A DNA stretch of 64,000 nucleotides from Akebia trifoliata (Eukaryota; Streptophyta; Magnoliopsida; Ranunculales; Lardizabalaceae): the NCBI GenBank assembly GCA_017979445.1, contig CM030714.1, positions 6,827,049-6,891,048 of the forward strand, in the 5' to 3' direction. Below, in pieces: positions 1 to 10,644 of the stretch. Made by a program: the position numbers and the translations under genes. Each line of letters starts with the position of its first letter. Position 1 is the stretch's first letter. The notes below the pieces were generated by a model that saw only the letters and a program-made list of their open reading frames with translations, had not been told where the DNA came from and did not search any database.

Positions 1-1700
1 CTTGATTTGAACCCCTCAATTCCAATTTAAACTAGCCAATTCAATCCTTGGAGGTATCATTTGTTGGTGCGATTGAATCACACTTCTCACACCTATTGCT
101 TTAGAAAGCATTTTTGCATAGTAACTTGGCATTTGTTAAATATCCGAGTCTTGATTTTGTTTATGAGAGAAGTTGGAAGTTTCAATTTTACGATACTAAT
201 CTCATTAAATATTACAAATTAAAATTAAACCCCAATAATTAAATTTTAAATTTTATTCTATTTTCTTAATTTTTATATAAAATTATTTTTTAAGGGGAAT
301 GTTAAAATCTAAGATCTCACAAGACATTAGCATTTTCCTCCACATTTAATTTCTAATTATATCTCTGTCAATTTTGTTTTTTAGTAAAAAATGATAAGGA
401 TATATTAATTTTTTATAAAATAAATATTTGTTTAAATAATAAACGTCCTTAACTTTTATGCATTTAGTGTAAATAAGACATTTAAATACAAAGATTAAAA
501 TATTCTTAGCATTTAAAAAAATGATGGATTGCTTTCGTTGGATATTACATTCAACATTGAACTAGCCTGACAATGCATAGAGAACCGTTGATTTTTTTAT
601 TTGTACCTCAAGAATCTATGATTATTTGTGTACTGGCACATCAACACAGTGTCCAACGAAGGCAGTGAAGTACGATTTAATATTTATTATATAAAAAATA
701 CACATTTATTATGTAAAATATCAATATACCTTTTTTTTCCATCAAAATACAAAATAAGAAAATGTATTATTGAAAAATGAATATGATGGAGAATGTTAAT
801 GTCTCCATGAAGTGTTGGATGTTAGTATTCCTCTCTTTTTTAGTGTTATTTTATCAATGAAGCTGATAAAGAACAGTTCAAAATTATATTTACCCCATTT
901 GAAGGCGGAATAGAAATAGAAATAGAAATAGTTTTACACCAAAATTTGAAATTTGACAAATATTAGATTACAATGTAAATGCCTCACCATTTCATTTAAC
1001 CTAAGTAGTATATCAAGTTCATTTTCATTAAAATAAATATAATTAGTATCCCACAAACACTAATAACCATGTTAATAAATTTTTTAAAATTATAAAAATA
1101 TATTTTCAGTATATTATCTTTAAGATGACCTTATTTAATATTTTAAATTACAAAATTAGCTTTAAAGTAGATTAAACAATGTAATATAATATAAATTAAA
1201 ATATTTTCATAAAAAAAAATATATATCTTAAAGTATTTATAAACAATTTAATCATACGCAAACCTCAATTATTATTTTTTTGTAAAACATGTATCTTTGG
1301 ACGTGCCACCTACTAGTTTTGATGTAATAGATAATTGAAAGTTGTGTATCAAATCTTAGTCTCTAGAGACATAACATAACACTTCTCCAACATGGTTATT
1401 TACCCATAATTTACCAAAATGCCCTTTCAGCTTTTCTTATCAATGTCTCCTGGTCACATAAATGGCCAAGTCTTTGGACATCCTGTTTTTGGCTGTCGGT
1501 CTGCTCAAACTCACAATCCGTTCCAACTCGCCAACCGCAGACAAAGAGGGGAGCAAATTTTTTCAAGAAAAACAAATTATGAAACATAATTTTCTGTGAG
1601 AAAATAAATAATAGTGTTTGTGTGAATATTGGAAAATGTGCGTGGGCGTGGGGGGGAGGGCAAATGATGTGACCTTGATTTCAGGTGGTAGTAACGGAGA
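1..1700. other. AT-rich intergenic DNA without a recognisable gene
   Basis: This stretch is AT-rich with many short A and T runs and stop codons in every frame. I see no conserved protein motif, no tRNA and no clear transposon ends. Short open frames near 1563-1908 are low-complexity and overlap each other on both strands, so I do not treat them as genes. Confidence 0.5.
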
Positions 1701-1710
1701 GAAAAACTGC

Positions 1711-2114
1711 CACGTGGGTGTGAATGACCATTTCAAAGAAAGAGGGAAGAACGCGGTGTCAGTCACACAAGACTTAAATAAGGGACCATATTTAGGCCAT
1801 TATTATTCCATACATCACACTATAAATTATTATAATAAGTGGAGACTTTTGGTCTCCCCACCTCTTCTATTATGCCTTTCGAAATTCGAACCCTCAAGTT
1901 ATACTTGAGAGACATTACGTACGTGTCACACTTTCAATCAACAATGTCCCATTCCCCATCTTTTTATCGTCATTGTCTAAAATCACAAAACCACCCAGTG
2001 CTCTTTCCACAAATCCACCACGTGGTTTCCTCTTGAATCTCCACGTGTCCCTAATTTATTCTCTTCTACCTATCTATATATAGTCGCATTTAACTTTCTC
2101 TTCTCCAAATCAAA

Positions 2115-2149
<35 letters not shown>

Positions 2150-2176
2150 CTCTCTTTCTATTTTGGAATCAAAATC
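1711..2176 (+). promoter_or_regulatory. CCD4 promoter and 5' untranslated region
   Basis: Three G-box cores (CACGTG) lie at 1711-1716, 2019-2024 and 2042-2047. A TATA-like run (CTATATATAG) sits at about 2074-2083, roughly 95 bases before the start codon. A CT microsatellite (about 2118-2148) follows and would lie in the 5' leader; CT-rich leaders are common in plant genes. G-boxes bind bZIP and bHLH factors such as those of the ABA, light and jasmonate responses. Such regulation is inferred from the motifs alone. Confidence 0.6.
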
Positions 2177-3943
2177 ATGGCATCTTCTCCTTTTTCTACT
2201 AAATGGGTGAAACCCCATCTCTCTTCTTCATCTTCGCCTCCAGTAATGGAGTTTGGTCTCTGTAATTCAAAATCAAAAACCCTTAAAACCCCAAATAGAA
2301 AAACCCAAACCAATTCCACTTTACAATCTTCTCCATTGCTCCATTTTCCAAACCAATCTTCACTTCCCATCAAAGAAGACTCCATCAAACACTCGAATCT
2401 AAATTTCTTACAAAAAGCTGCATCAATGGCTTTAAGTGCCTTCGAATCCGCCATTTTAACAACAGAGAGTCATCACCCACTTCCCAAAACCGCTGATCCA
2501 TCCATCCAAATCGCCGGAAACTTCGCACCAGTACCGGAAACTCCCGTCCAACATAACCTTCCGGTCACCGGAACTATCCCTTCTTCTCTCCAAGGTGTCT
2601 ACCTTCGCAATGGAGCAAACCCTCTGTTCGAACCCATCGCAGGTCATCACTTCTTCGACGGTGACGGAATGGTTCACGCCGTTAGTTTCACGAACGGTTC
2701 CGTTAGTTACTCCTGTCGTTTCACCCAAACCCAACGATTCGTCCAAGAGCGCGCCTTGGGTCGCCCTGTTTTTCCAAAAGCGATTGGAGAACTTCACGGG
2801 CACACAGGAATCGCTAGGCTTCTGCTTTTCTACGCAAGAGCGCTTTTCGGAATCGTAGATCACAAGCATGGCTCTGGTGTTGCAAACGCTGGTCTCGTCT
2901 ACTTCAACAACAGTCTCCTCGCCATGTCAGAAGACGACTTCCCATATCAGATTCGAATCACAGATTCTGGAGATATCAAGACTGTTGGTCGTTTTAATTT
3001 CAACGGTCAACTTTCTTCCGCCATGATTGCTCATCCAAAGCTTGACCCTGTTTCAGGAGAGCTTTTCGCTTTAAGCTATGATGTGGTTCAGAAGCCATTT
3101 CTAAAGTACTTCAGCTTCTCAAGAGATGGAACAAAATCTCCAGAAGTGGAGATTCCTCTCGAAGAACCCACTATGATGCATGACTTCGCTGTAACAGAAC
3201 GATTCGTGGTAATTCCGGATCAACAAGTCGTGTTCAAGCTCCATGAGATGATTCGTGGTGGGTCCCCTGTTGTTTACGATACGAAGAAGACATCAAGGTT
3301 TGGAATCCTTGAAAAAACAGCTAAAAGCGCTTCTGGAATCAAATGGGTTGATGTACCCGACTGCTTCTGCTTTCATCTTTGGAACGCTTGGGAAGAACCC
3401 GAATCGGATGAAGTTGTGGTAATCGGATCCTGCATGAGCCCACCCGATTCGATATTCAACGAATGCGACGAGAGTCTCGAAAGTGTTCTTTCTGAAATTC
3501 GACTTAATTTGAAAACAGGTAAATCGACCCGTCGACCCATTATACCCGAATCAAATAAAGTGAATTTGGAAGCAGGGATGGTGAACCGAAACCGGCTTGG
3601 GAGAAAAACCCGGTTCGCTTACCTTGCTATAGCTGAACCATGGCCTAAGGTTTCGGGTATAGCGAAAGTGGATCTTTCAACGGGTCAAGTAGAGAAATTC
3701 ATGTATGGAGATCAAAGGTACGGTGGAGAACCGTACTTTGTTCCTAGGGATTCGTGTAAAGATAGAGAAGATGATGGGTTTATATTGGCTTTTGTCCATG
3801 ATGAGAAGACATGGAAATCAGAGTTAATGATCATAAACGCCGTTAATTTAGAGTTAGAAGCATCAGTTAAGCTTCCTTCGAGGGTCCCATATGGTTTTCA
3901 TGGAACTTTTATAGACGCGAAGGAGTTAGAGAAACAGGCCTAG
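2177..3943 (+). CDS. CCD4: Carotenoid cleavage dioxygenase 4 (CCD4), plastid
   Basis: Non-heme iron dioxygenase that cleaves carotenoids, typically at the 9,10 (9',10') double bonds, giving apocarotenoids such as beta-ionone. In several plants CCD4 controls petal, fruit or seed colour and is found in plastoglobules. The 588-residue frame is uninterrupted, as expected for the usually intron-poor CCD4 clade. The first ~75 residues are rich in Ser, Thr, Lys and Pro with few acidic residues, as in a chloroplast transit peptide. The family core starts near residue 115 (NFAPVPE) with [12 protein letters not shown] and [11 protein letters not shown]. The four iron-binding histidines are visible at H286 (IAHPKLDP), H335 (MMHDFAVT), H400 (FHLWNAWEE) and H575 (YGFHGTF). 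Candidate second-shell glutamates are E465 and E518. The start is the first ATG after the CT-rich leader, and no key residue is missing. CCD1 and NCED relatives are less likely because of the N-terminus and the lack of introns. Substrate cannot be read from sequence. Confidence 0.95.
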   Translation: MASSPFSTKWVKPHLSSSSSPPVMEFGLCNSKSKTLKTPNRKTQTNSTLQSSPLLHFPNQSSLPIKEDSIKHSNLNFLQKAASMALSAFESAILTTESHHPLPKTADPSIQIAGNFAPVPETPVQHNLPVTGTIPSSLQGVYLRNGANPLFEPIAGHHFFDGDGMVHAVSFTNGSVSYSCRFTQTQRFVQERALGRPVFPKAIGELHGHTGIARLLLFYARALFGIVDHKHGSGVANAGLVYFNNSLLAMSEDDFPYQIRITDSGDIKTVGRFNFNGQLSSAMIAHPKLDPVSGELFALSYDVVQKPFLKYFSFSRDGTKSPEVEIPLEEPTMMHDFAVTERFVVIPDQQVVFKLHEMIRGGSPVVYDTKKTSRFGILEKTAKSASGIKWVDVPDCFCFHLWNAWEEPESDEVVVIGSCMSPPDSIFNECDESLESVLSEIRLNLKTGKSTRRPIIPESNKVNLEAGMVNRNRLGRKTRFAYLAIAEPWPKVSGIAKVDLSTGQVEKFMYGDQRYGGEPYFVPRDSCKDREDDGFILAFVHDEKTWKSELMIINAVNLELEASVKLPSRVPYGFHGTFIDAKELEKQA

Positions 3944-4300
3944 TAGAGTTGCTATACCGTAAGTAGTAATGATCATTGTCTATATCATAGTTTTAGTTAA
4001 TTTTGATGGAGGAGGAGATATTACCAGAGAGATGTAGTACTACGTCCCCGGAGTCTCTTCTTCCTTGCTTTTTTCATACCCTTAGAAATTTACAGTTTTA
4101 CCCTTTTGTTTTTTTGAATGTTAAAAGAGTGGGAGAGAAAGAGGGACAGCTTGTAGCTTTTGGTCTTTGTACTTAGATATTGGAGCTCAGCTGGGTTTTT
4201 CTTTCTTTCTATATATATATATAAATGTTTGAAGATCTATTATTATTATTATTACATCTTCTTTGTGTTTGTGAATAATTAATAAAGTTACTTTGTCTTG
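3944..4300 (+). terminator. CCD4 3' untranslated region and polyadenylation signal
   Basis: A consensus AATAAA lies at 4281-4286, about 340 bases after the stop codon, in a T-rich, AT-repeat-containing region typical of plant 3' ends. An AT/ATT microsatellite at about 4210-4252 precedes it. The exact cleavage site is not readable. Confidence 0.45.
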
Positions 4301-6180
4301 TTTATAGATTTCTTGTCTCGAATAACATTATATATATAATACCCCTTTTATGGTCTTCTCCCTCTTTTTGCTATTCTCCACATGTTTTTTAGCATTTTAG
4401 GTAACTAAATTAATGAAAAAATGATGGGTATTTTGGGAAATTAAATCATGAACTTTGCTAGAAAAATAAACGATTAATATTTGATTGTTCCTAGGAAAAT
4501 ATCAAAAGGGGAATTGGTCTTAATTTTGAGGATGGGGATTTCGGTGACGGTTAAAACTAACACAATGAGGGGAAATCATTTTCCCAACGTGTGGTTGGAA
4601 AATATTGTAATTAACTCCAAGTGAATTTTCTCGATAAAATTAAATACTTAAATTGTAATTAACTTTCATTGTCAACTTTCAGAATTTAAACCACTAGAGG
4701 GTTAAATTTTAGAATTTCGACTCTCAAGAAGACAACTCCTCAAACAAAACAAATTCAATAATTTTTTTTCCCTAGTAATGAAAGAATAAGATACATATAA
4801 CATCAAATGGTCTGATGAAATATTTCTAGAAAGCGTCATGATAAACTTACTAAAAAAAGGACACTCAAAATTTACTTAATTGACTTGGCATGTGCACAAA
4901 ACCTAGATTTTTCCCTTGGGATACACAAGGAAAAAAAAAAATTCTTTGGTTATGTGCATTTGACTATCTTTTTTCAATCAGATTATCATTTTCTTTTAGA
5001 AATTTCTTATAAAGGAATTGAGAAAAATATATATTAATTCCTAAAAAATAAAAAATTAATTTAATGACTTGATGTAAATAAAATATGGCTTACAAATAAC
5101 GAAGTTAGAAAATTTAAAAATAAAATAAAAAATAAATGATATAGTGTAAATAAAAATATACCTTCCAAATAATAAGTGCTCTTTTGAATTATCTACATAA
5201 TAAAACACAACTACAGGGCCCACTTTTGTAAGAAACAAACTTTCATCAGTTAGGACAAACATCTCATCTAAGTATAATTTTTGTAAGTTTATTTTATTGT
5301 CTCTTCCTTTACCCCCTCTAATTTTACTATATTTCTTTCTTAGTTTATATAATAAAATACAACGGTAGACTTAATCAGGACTAAATGGACGAGTTGTATA
5401 ATATGTCAGCCCCATACTTTTATCCAGCTTAAGTTGACCAAGCCCCAAAACAACCCAAGCCAGACTCTAATCGATTTCTAGATTTTTTCTTTTAAATAAA
5501 TAAATAAACTTTTCAAACTAGTTTGGTATTGTTTTCTATCAAAATAAGAGTCTACTATAATTGAAAAAATGGTTAGAGGTGACAGAAAATTTTAAAATTT
5601 AAATTTTAATAATATATTAAAGTTATTTCTTTTATAAATATAAATTTATGTTTATTAATTGACACATTGCAAAACAACTTTGAGGTTATTGGTTCATAAA
5701 TACATATATACATTTATATATAATATACTAGTCTTTTGGTCAAGTAAAAGCAAGGCATTGTTTTGCCCTAACCCAGCCCGGATTTAAAGTTTCAAAAAAT
5801 TCGAGTCTGACTGACCTTACATTTGCAGGCAAGATCAAGGCTTTCGAGCAGTGAAGTTAGTGGGCCAACAGGCCCAATTGCAAGCCCTATTCTTGGACCA
5901 AAATAATTTTTAAAGTCCCAAAATGTGCGATGCAACACTCAACACAAAATACATTATGACTTGGAGCTATTAACTCGGATCAGTCCCTTTGAAGTCAATT
6001 TAACTAGGTTTTCTAATGTTCAAGCAACCACATAACTTGGGATTTTTCCAAAATATCTTTAACAAGTATTTATTATTTATTTATGAATTAAAAAAAAAAA
6101 AGGTAAGGATATCTGGATTATTGTGCAATTTAAAAAATATATATTTTGATAATCACATAATGTCTTTTTTTAATTATTAT
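4301..6180. other. AT-rich intergenic DNA with one half-copy of a hairpin MITE
   Basis: No gene is visible. Around 4855-4950 the words ACACTC...GACATG...CCCTTGGGATACACAAGG match one arm of the hairpin element family seen complete at 7441-7608 and 38797-39001. This looks like a solo or decayed arm. Confidence 0.4.
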
Positions 6181-6182
6181 TT

Positions 6183-6425
6183 AATAACCAAGTATTCTTG
6201 TAGACATCAGACCAGGCCTGTATTTAGGTTTAGCCCAATCCTTAAACCATGGTCTTGTCTAAGGACTAGTCCCAAGACACGTGCAACACCTGCACACATC
6301 ACATACACCAGGTGAGTGAGGATGCACCCTCGTGGGTGGCCCCTAGGGAATTAATGTTCATACTGGATATTGAATTCACGACCTACAGGTTCACAACCAT
6401 GTAAATAAAGGTTATTGGTTCATTT
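6183..6425 (-). mobile_element. tRNA-derived SINE, decayed copy
   Basis: Read on the minus strand, this matches the SINE at 44121-44354 over most of its length, including the segments around GGTGCATCCTCACT and the 3' words TGTCTACAAGAATAC before an A-rich tail. A degenerate pol III B box (core ATTCAATAT) is present. I found no clear target-site duplication, which fits an older copy. Confidence 0.5.
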
Positions 6426-6575
6426 GTTCCATAAACACTAAGATACTCTACGTATTTAAATATTAAAAAAATTAATTAATCAACTTGAAAAATGCTCTTA
6501 GTCAAATATGAGATAATCGGTTATCTACAATATATTTGTGGAGAACAATAAATAAAAATTATACACACATATAGA

Positions 6576-6970
6576 GGGGTGGTTCAAGGGCCATATGTAA
6601 AAACATATGAAAAAACAATGGTTTTTCAAAATATGGGTTAGAGATTTTGGATTGAGTTGATTTTTTGCAAGGATGGTCACTATGATGAGAAGATCATCCT
6701 CACAAAAAATTAACTCAATCCGAAATTTCTAAATCCATCAAAAGTGATTTACAAATTATTGACAAAAATTGACAAAAAATCAACGGTCTACATTCTAAGT
6801 CACTTTTAATGGGGTTAGAAGTTTCAAATTGGACTGATTTTTTTTTTTGATGATTTTCCCATCATAGAGATCATCCTCACAAAAAATCAGCTCAATCCGA
6901 AACTTCTAATCCATATTTTGAAAATTTATTAATGTTACATTGTTTTTACATATGTCCCTTGAACCTGACC
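6576..6970. mobile_element. Long-inverted-repeat MITE, MULE-like
   Basis: The two ends are imperfect inverted repeats of roughly 120 bases. The left end reads GGTTCAAGGGCCATATGTAA and the right end, reverse-complemented, reads GGTTCAAGGGACATATGTAA. The inner arms share AATCAGCTCAATCCGAAACT-type words, also found in the element at 51813-52216. The right flank is an AT microsatellite, so a target duplication cannot be judged. There is no coding capacity. Confidence 0.6.
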
Positions 6971-7440
6971 ATATATATATATATATATATATAATTTTTT
7001 TTTTATATGTGAGAGTGATTTTTCTTGAAATCGTTTAAGTTCTTCCTCGCTTCCAACTAATATTTCCACTATTTTTTTTTTTTTTTTAATTTATGAAAAC
7101 ACTCCAACGTTCAAATCAGAATCCAACTTGACAAAATAATAAATTTGGGTGAGTAGAATCACATACCTTTGCCCATGATTGATTCTATATTTATAAATTT
7201 TCTCCAAAATTCAAGTAAATCCAAACTTTCCCATTTGGATTGAACTTTGTTAAAAGTATTTCATAGAAGAATAAAATTTCTTATTGCATGGGTTTGTGTT
7301 TAAAATTTTTACGTGAGAAACCAAGATATGGTCCAAGAGAGAAGTAGAAAAAAGAGTACAAAAGGATTTTGTGAGAGTATGCTCAAAGCCAATATTTTGT
7401 CTACACACAAGCAATTAAGATCCTTACAATTTTTTTAAAT

Positions 7441-7608
7441 GAGTGATAATCTGACATCCCCTCTGACATACGCCCCCATCACAGAATCGTAGATCATTGG
7501 CCTTGGTATACACAAGAAAAAGATTTATGATTGTGTATCCCAAGACAAATGATCTGCAATTCTGTGATGGGAGCAAATGTGGGAAGGAGTATCAAAAAAT
7601 CATTATTC
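7441..7608. mobile_element. Hairpin (snapback) MITE with 9-bp near-identical flanks
   Basis: The element is almost one palindrome: two arms of about 75 bases are inverted copies sharing CCCATCACAGAAT and the TTGG(T/G)ATACACAA core, with a very short loop. Flanking 9-mers TTTTTAAAT and TTTTAAAAT match at 8 of 9 positions, as for MULE-type insertions, although both are low-complexity. Related copies are at 38797-39001 and 42166-42331. Confidence 0.6.
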
Positions 7609-7698
7609 TTTTAAAATTATTGTGATGGATCAACAGCTCGGATTTTTTTTTCTTGCCAATGTGATGAGTCAGAATAGCATACAAATCCTTATAAATTT

Positions 7699-7715
7699 GG
7701 GGGGGGGGGGGGGGG
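7699..7715. repeat. Poly-G run (17 G)
   Basis: A run of seventeen G bases in an otherwise AT-rich setting. Length in such runs is prone to sequencing error. Confidence 0.85.
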
Positions 7716-7954
7716 AGTATATCCAACCCTGGTAGGTCACTCTCCCTGACAAGATACCTAATTTCAGGAGTCTGTGATGTCGGCGCATATGTACATGTTT
7801 TCGTTTTCCACGTTATAAAGGTGAAGAAAGAAGAATGAAAAAAAATAGTAGTAAAAGAATAAAAATAGTCGTCATTTTGTTGTGTCTCCCAAATCTATGG
7901 CACATGACGAACCCCATGACGTTTTCTTTCTTCATATAATAATTTTTTAGAGTC

Positions 7955-8110
7955 CCCTTACCCTTACTCAGTTGGTAAGGATTTCACCCTTACTAAGGGT
8001 TTTGGGCTCACCTCTTAGTATCCAAAAACATGATCCTATGCTTCATGATTCTAGAAGATGAAATTCTATGAATTTTAAACTTATGTCAAAGTTCAAAAGT
8101 TATTTATTTT
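7955..8110 (+). mobile_element. Possible tRNA-like SINE fragment
   Basis: The segment contains ACTCAGTTGGTAAGGATTTC, which resembles the D-arm/A-box region of a tRNA-derived SINE. The following words (TATCCAAAAACATGATC, then AAATTCTATGAA) recur near 25080-25165, showing a dispersed family. A reversed A-box-like piece is also at 47245-47285. Ends are not defined. Confidence 0.35.
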
Positions 8111-9560
8111 CAAAACTTTAGATCTAATTAAAATTTTTTATTTTATTTTAATATGAGTTTTCGATGAAACTTAAAAGATTGTGATGTTGGATTTCTTATG
8201 TGGTAAACTAGTTGAGAAAAACGATCCTTAATAAGACTCAAAATTATACTATGTTACTAGGAAAAATATTTCACATTTTTGTTTTATTGTATACTCTATT
8301 ATAATCAAAAGTAAGGTCGTTAAATAATCTAAAAAATATTTTTTTTATTTTAGGTTTTGATTCAAAGACTTGAAAATGGATGACTATTCTGTATTTACCG
8401 AATTCTCAAATTTAAAATTAAAATTTAATGAAGAAAAATAACATTTTTAGTTGATAGAATTTTGCTCCCTACATCCTTGTTGCATAGCATCGGATCAGGT
8501 TTTTGGATGGCTCGAGATGAGCTCATCTCCCCCTTAATGTGAGTAAGGCTAGCCTTAAAAGTAAATTATTCTCTTCATAGTCAATGTTTAGCCTCAAACT
8601 AGGTCTGACTTGAGTGTCTCCAGTAATAAATAAACAGTTTGAGATGACAGCATAATAACCAAGTTCAGATCATTCTGATAAATCTGAGAAACTTTTAAAA
8701 AATAAATTAGGTAATTTTTTAGGATTATACGAATGACATTTTTGAGTTTCTTAAAAGAAATCCATTTACTTGACCTTATCTCAATCTTGAGATTTGAAGG
8801 TTGAGAAAGTTAAAGTGTTGAGGTTGAAGGGTAAAATTTTTAACTTATTGTACGATTATTGATGATTTGTTGATTAATTTGTGTATTGGTGGATTTAATT
8901 GACCGATCCCTTATTCAGTGTTTTTTTCTTGAAAAATTAAGAGAATATTTGATAAAACATTTCAAATATTTTGTGACAGTATTTGAGAATTTCATGTAAA
9001 ATGGATCCTTAAAAAATCTGAACTAATCCTTTTTAATCACAAGTTTGATGAAGAGCCTCAAACGTCATTTGAGGTTTGTACAGTCCTTTAAAAAAAAAAA
9101 TTTGTTTCTTTGTACGGTTTTATTATTTAATTATATTAAAATTTGTTTAATTATTTCCCTTCGAAGGAGAGGAGGGAGAGAGTGGCCATCCCCCTTTCTC
9201 CACTTATATTGGCAACATGGGTCTCTTTGTCGCCAAAGATCAGTAGATAAACAAACCGGCATTGCCATAATCACCAAGCAATTAAAATACCCTAAAAAAA
9301 TATTTAAGAATAAATTAAAAAAAGTAAATCGTGTGCTTCGTATAGCCGGTCAAATACTAATATATTAGTCTTACCAACTTAATTTCACTAATTATTTATA
9401 ATTCTTGTCATAGGTGTCATCATCATCACTAAATCCATACTTTGAAAAGATTGGGGGTTGGTGCAATGAATCGACGTGTTTCTCCATTTGATTTTTTTTT
9501 TTTTTTTTTTGAGTCATGACTATTGTTAAATCAAGCTTTTTCTTATCCACGCTCACTGCT
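8111..9560. other. AT-rich intergenic DNA, nothing recognised
   Basis: I see no conserved protein motif, repeat terminus or RNA gene here. The open frame at 9045-9368 begins in low-complexity sequence and resembles no family I know. Confidence 0.5.
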
Positions 9561-9564
9561 CACT

Positions 9565-10614
9565 CATTACGTGAAAATTCAAAATTTCAACAAGAAAATT
9601 CAATGGGTCAAGACCCACGAATTTTATAAATTGAATTCTGACGATCCAGGATAGTTGAAATTTTGATGTTTGTCAGATTTGACGACTTAGAATTGTCGAA
9701 TTTCTCTCCTCCTTCATTCATTTGACAGTTTCATTCAGTTGGAAAAAAAAATCGACAATAAAAAATTTGACTACTGGAAAAGATAATATTTTTCTAAAAA
9801 GTAGTCACTTTTAATTTATCTTCCATTTTCCTCTAAGATTAATTATATGAATTGTTTGAGCAAGAAAGGCCCCAGCTATATTCTTGTTGTTTATGAGAAC
9901 TCCCCCTCCCAATTCGATTCATATATCTCATCGTGGTAATATCCCAACAAAGGTGGATTTTGACGAGTCAAAAGTTAAAGTTATATGTGTCTCAAGCAAC
10001 TTACATTTGAAGACAGTAAGGAAAAGTCCATGGTCGAAAAATCCACTAAAGAGGAGACATCATTATTAAGTATTGACACATGTTGCACAGGTGTAACGTA
10101 TGCCCACAAGTCAAACCTCATGTGAGTAATGTGCAATGATAGTCCTCGTAATCTATATTTATTAGAAGCATTCAAGAGAAACTCTAAAATACCTTACGTG
10201 CAAGTTTAGACGACATTTAGGGTAGTGTATGGGCATAAACTACTGAACATTCGACTCTTCAAGCATAGGATTGTGGGCAGTTCTCTCCTATTTTATTATT
10301 GAAAAATAATTTAATGTTATTTATACAATATGAAAAAAGCCTAAATTTGATGATCCTAGGCCATCAAATTTTATAAAATTTGACTGATCAAGAAATTGAA
10401 TTGACGTCAAATTTTTCATTGTCAAATATTTTTTTTTAAAAGGATCGAAAATGTTGAATTAATGAATGATCGGAGAAATTTAACAATTCTAAACCGTCAA
10501 ATTTAAGAACATCAAGAATTTCATTGATCCTACATCGTCAAAATTCAGTTTTTAAAATTTGTGAGTCTTGGCCCGTCAATTTTTTCTATCAAAATTTTCA
10601 ATTTTCACGTAGTG
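9565..10614. mobile_element. CACTA-like non-autonomous element (degenerate left end)
   Basis: The right end is TTTTCACGTAGTG, the inverse of CACTACGTGAAAA, a CACTA-type terminus. The left end CATTACGTGAAAATT differs by one base in the CACTA core. Just inside both ends are repeats of the GACGAT/GTCAAATTT/AATTTGAC kind in both orientations, as in CACTA subterminal regions. Flanking 3-mers do not match, so the left end or the duplication has decayed. The terminus at 21419 belongs to the same subfamily. No transposase is encoded. Confidence 0.5.
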
Positions 10615-10644
10615 TTAGATCTTGTTTTGTTTTAAATTTCTAAC

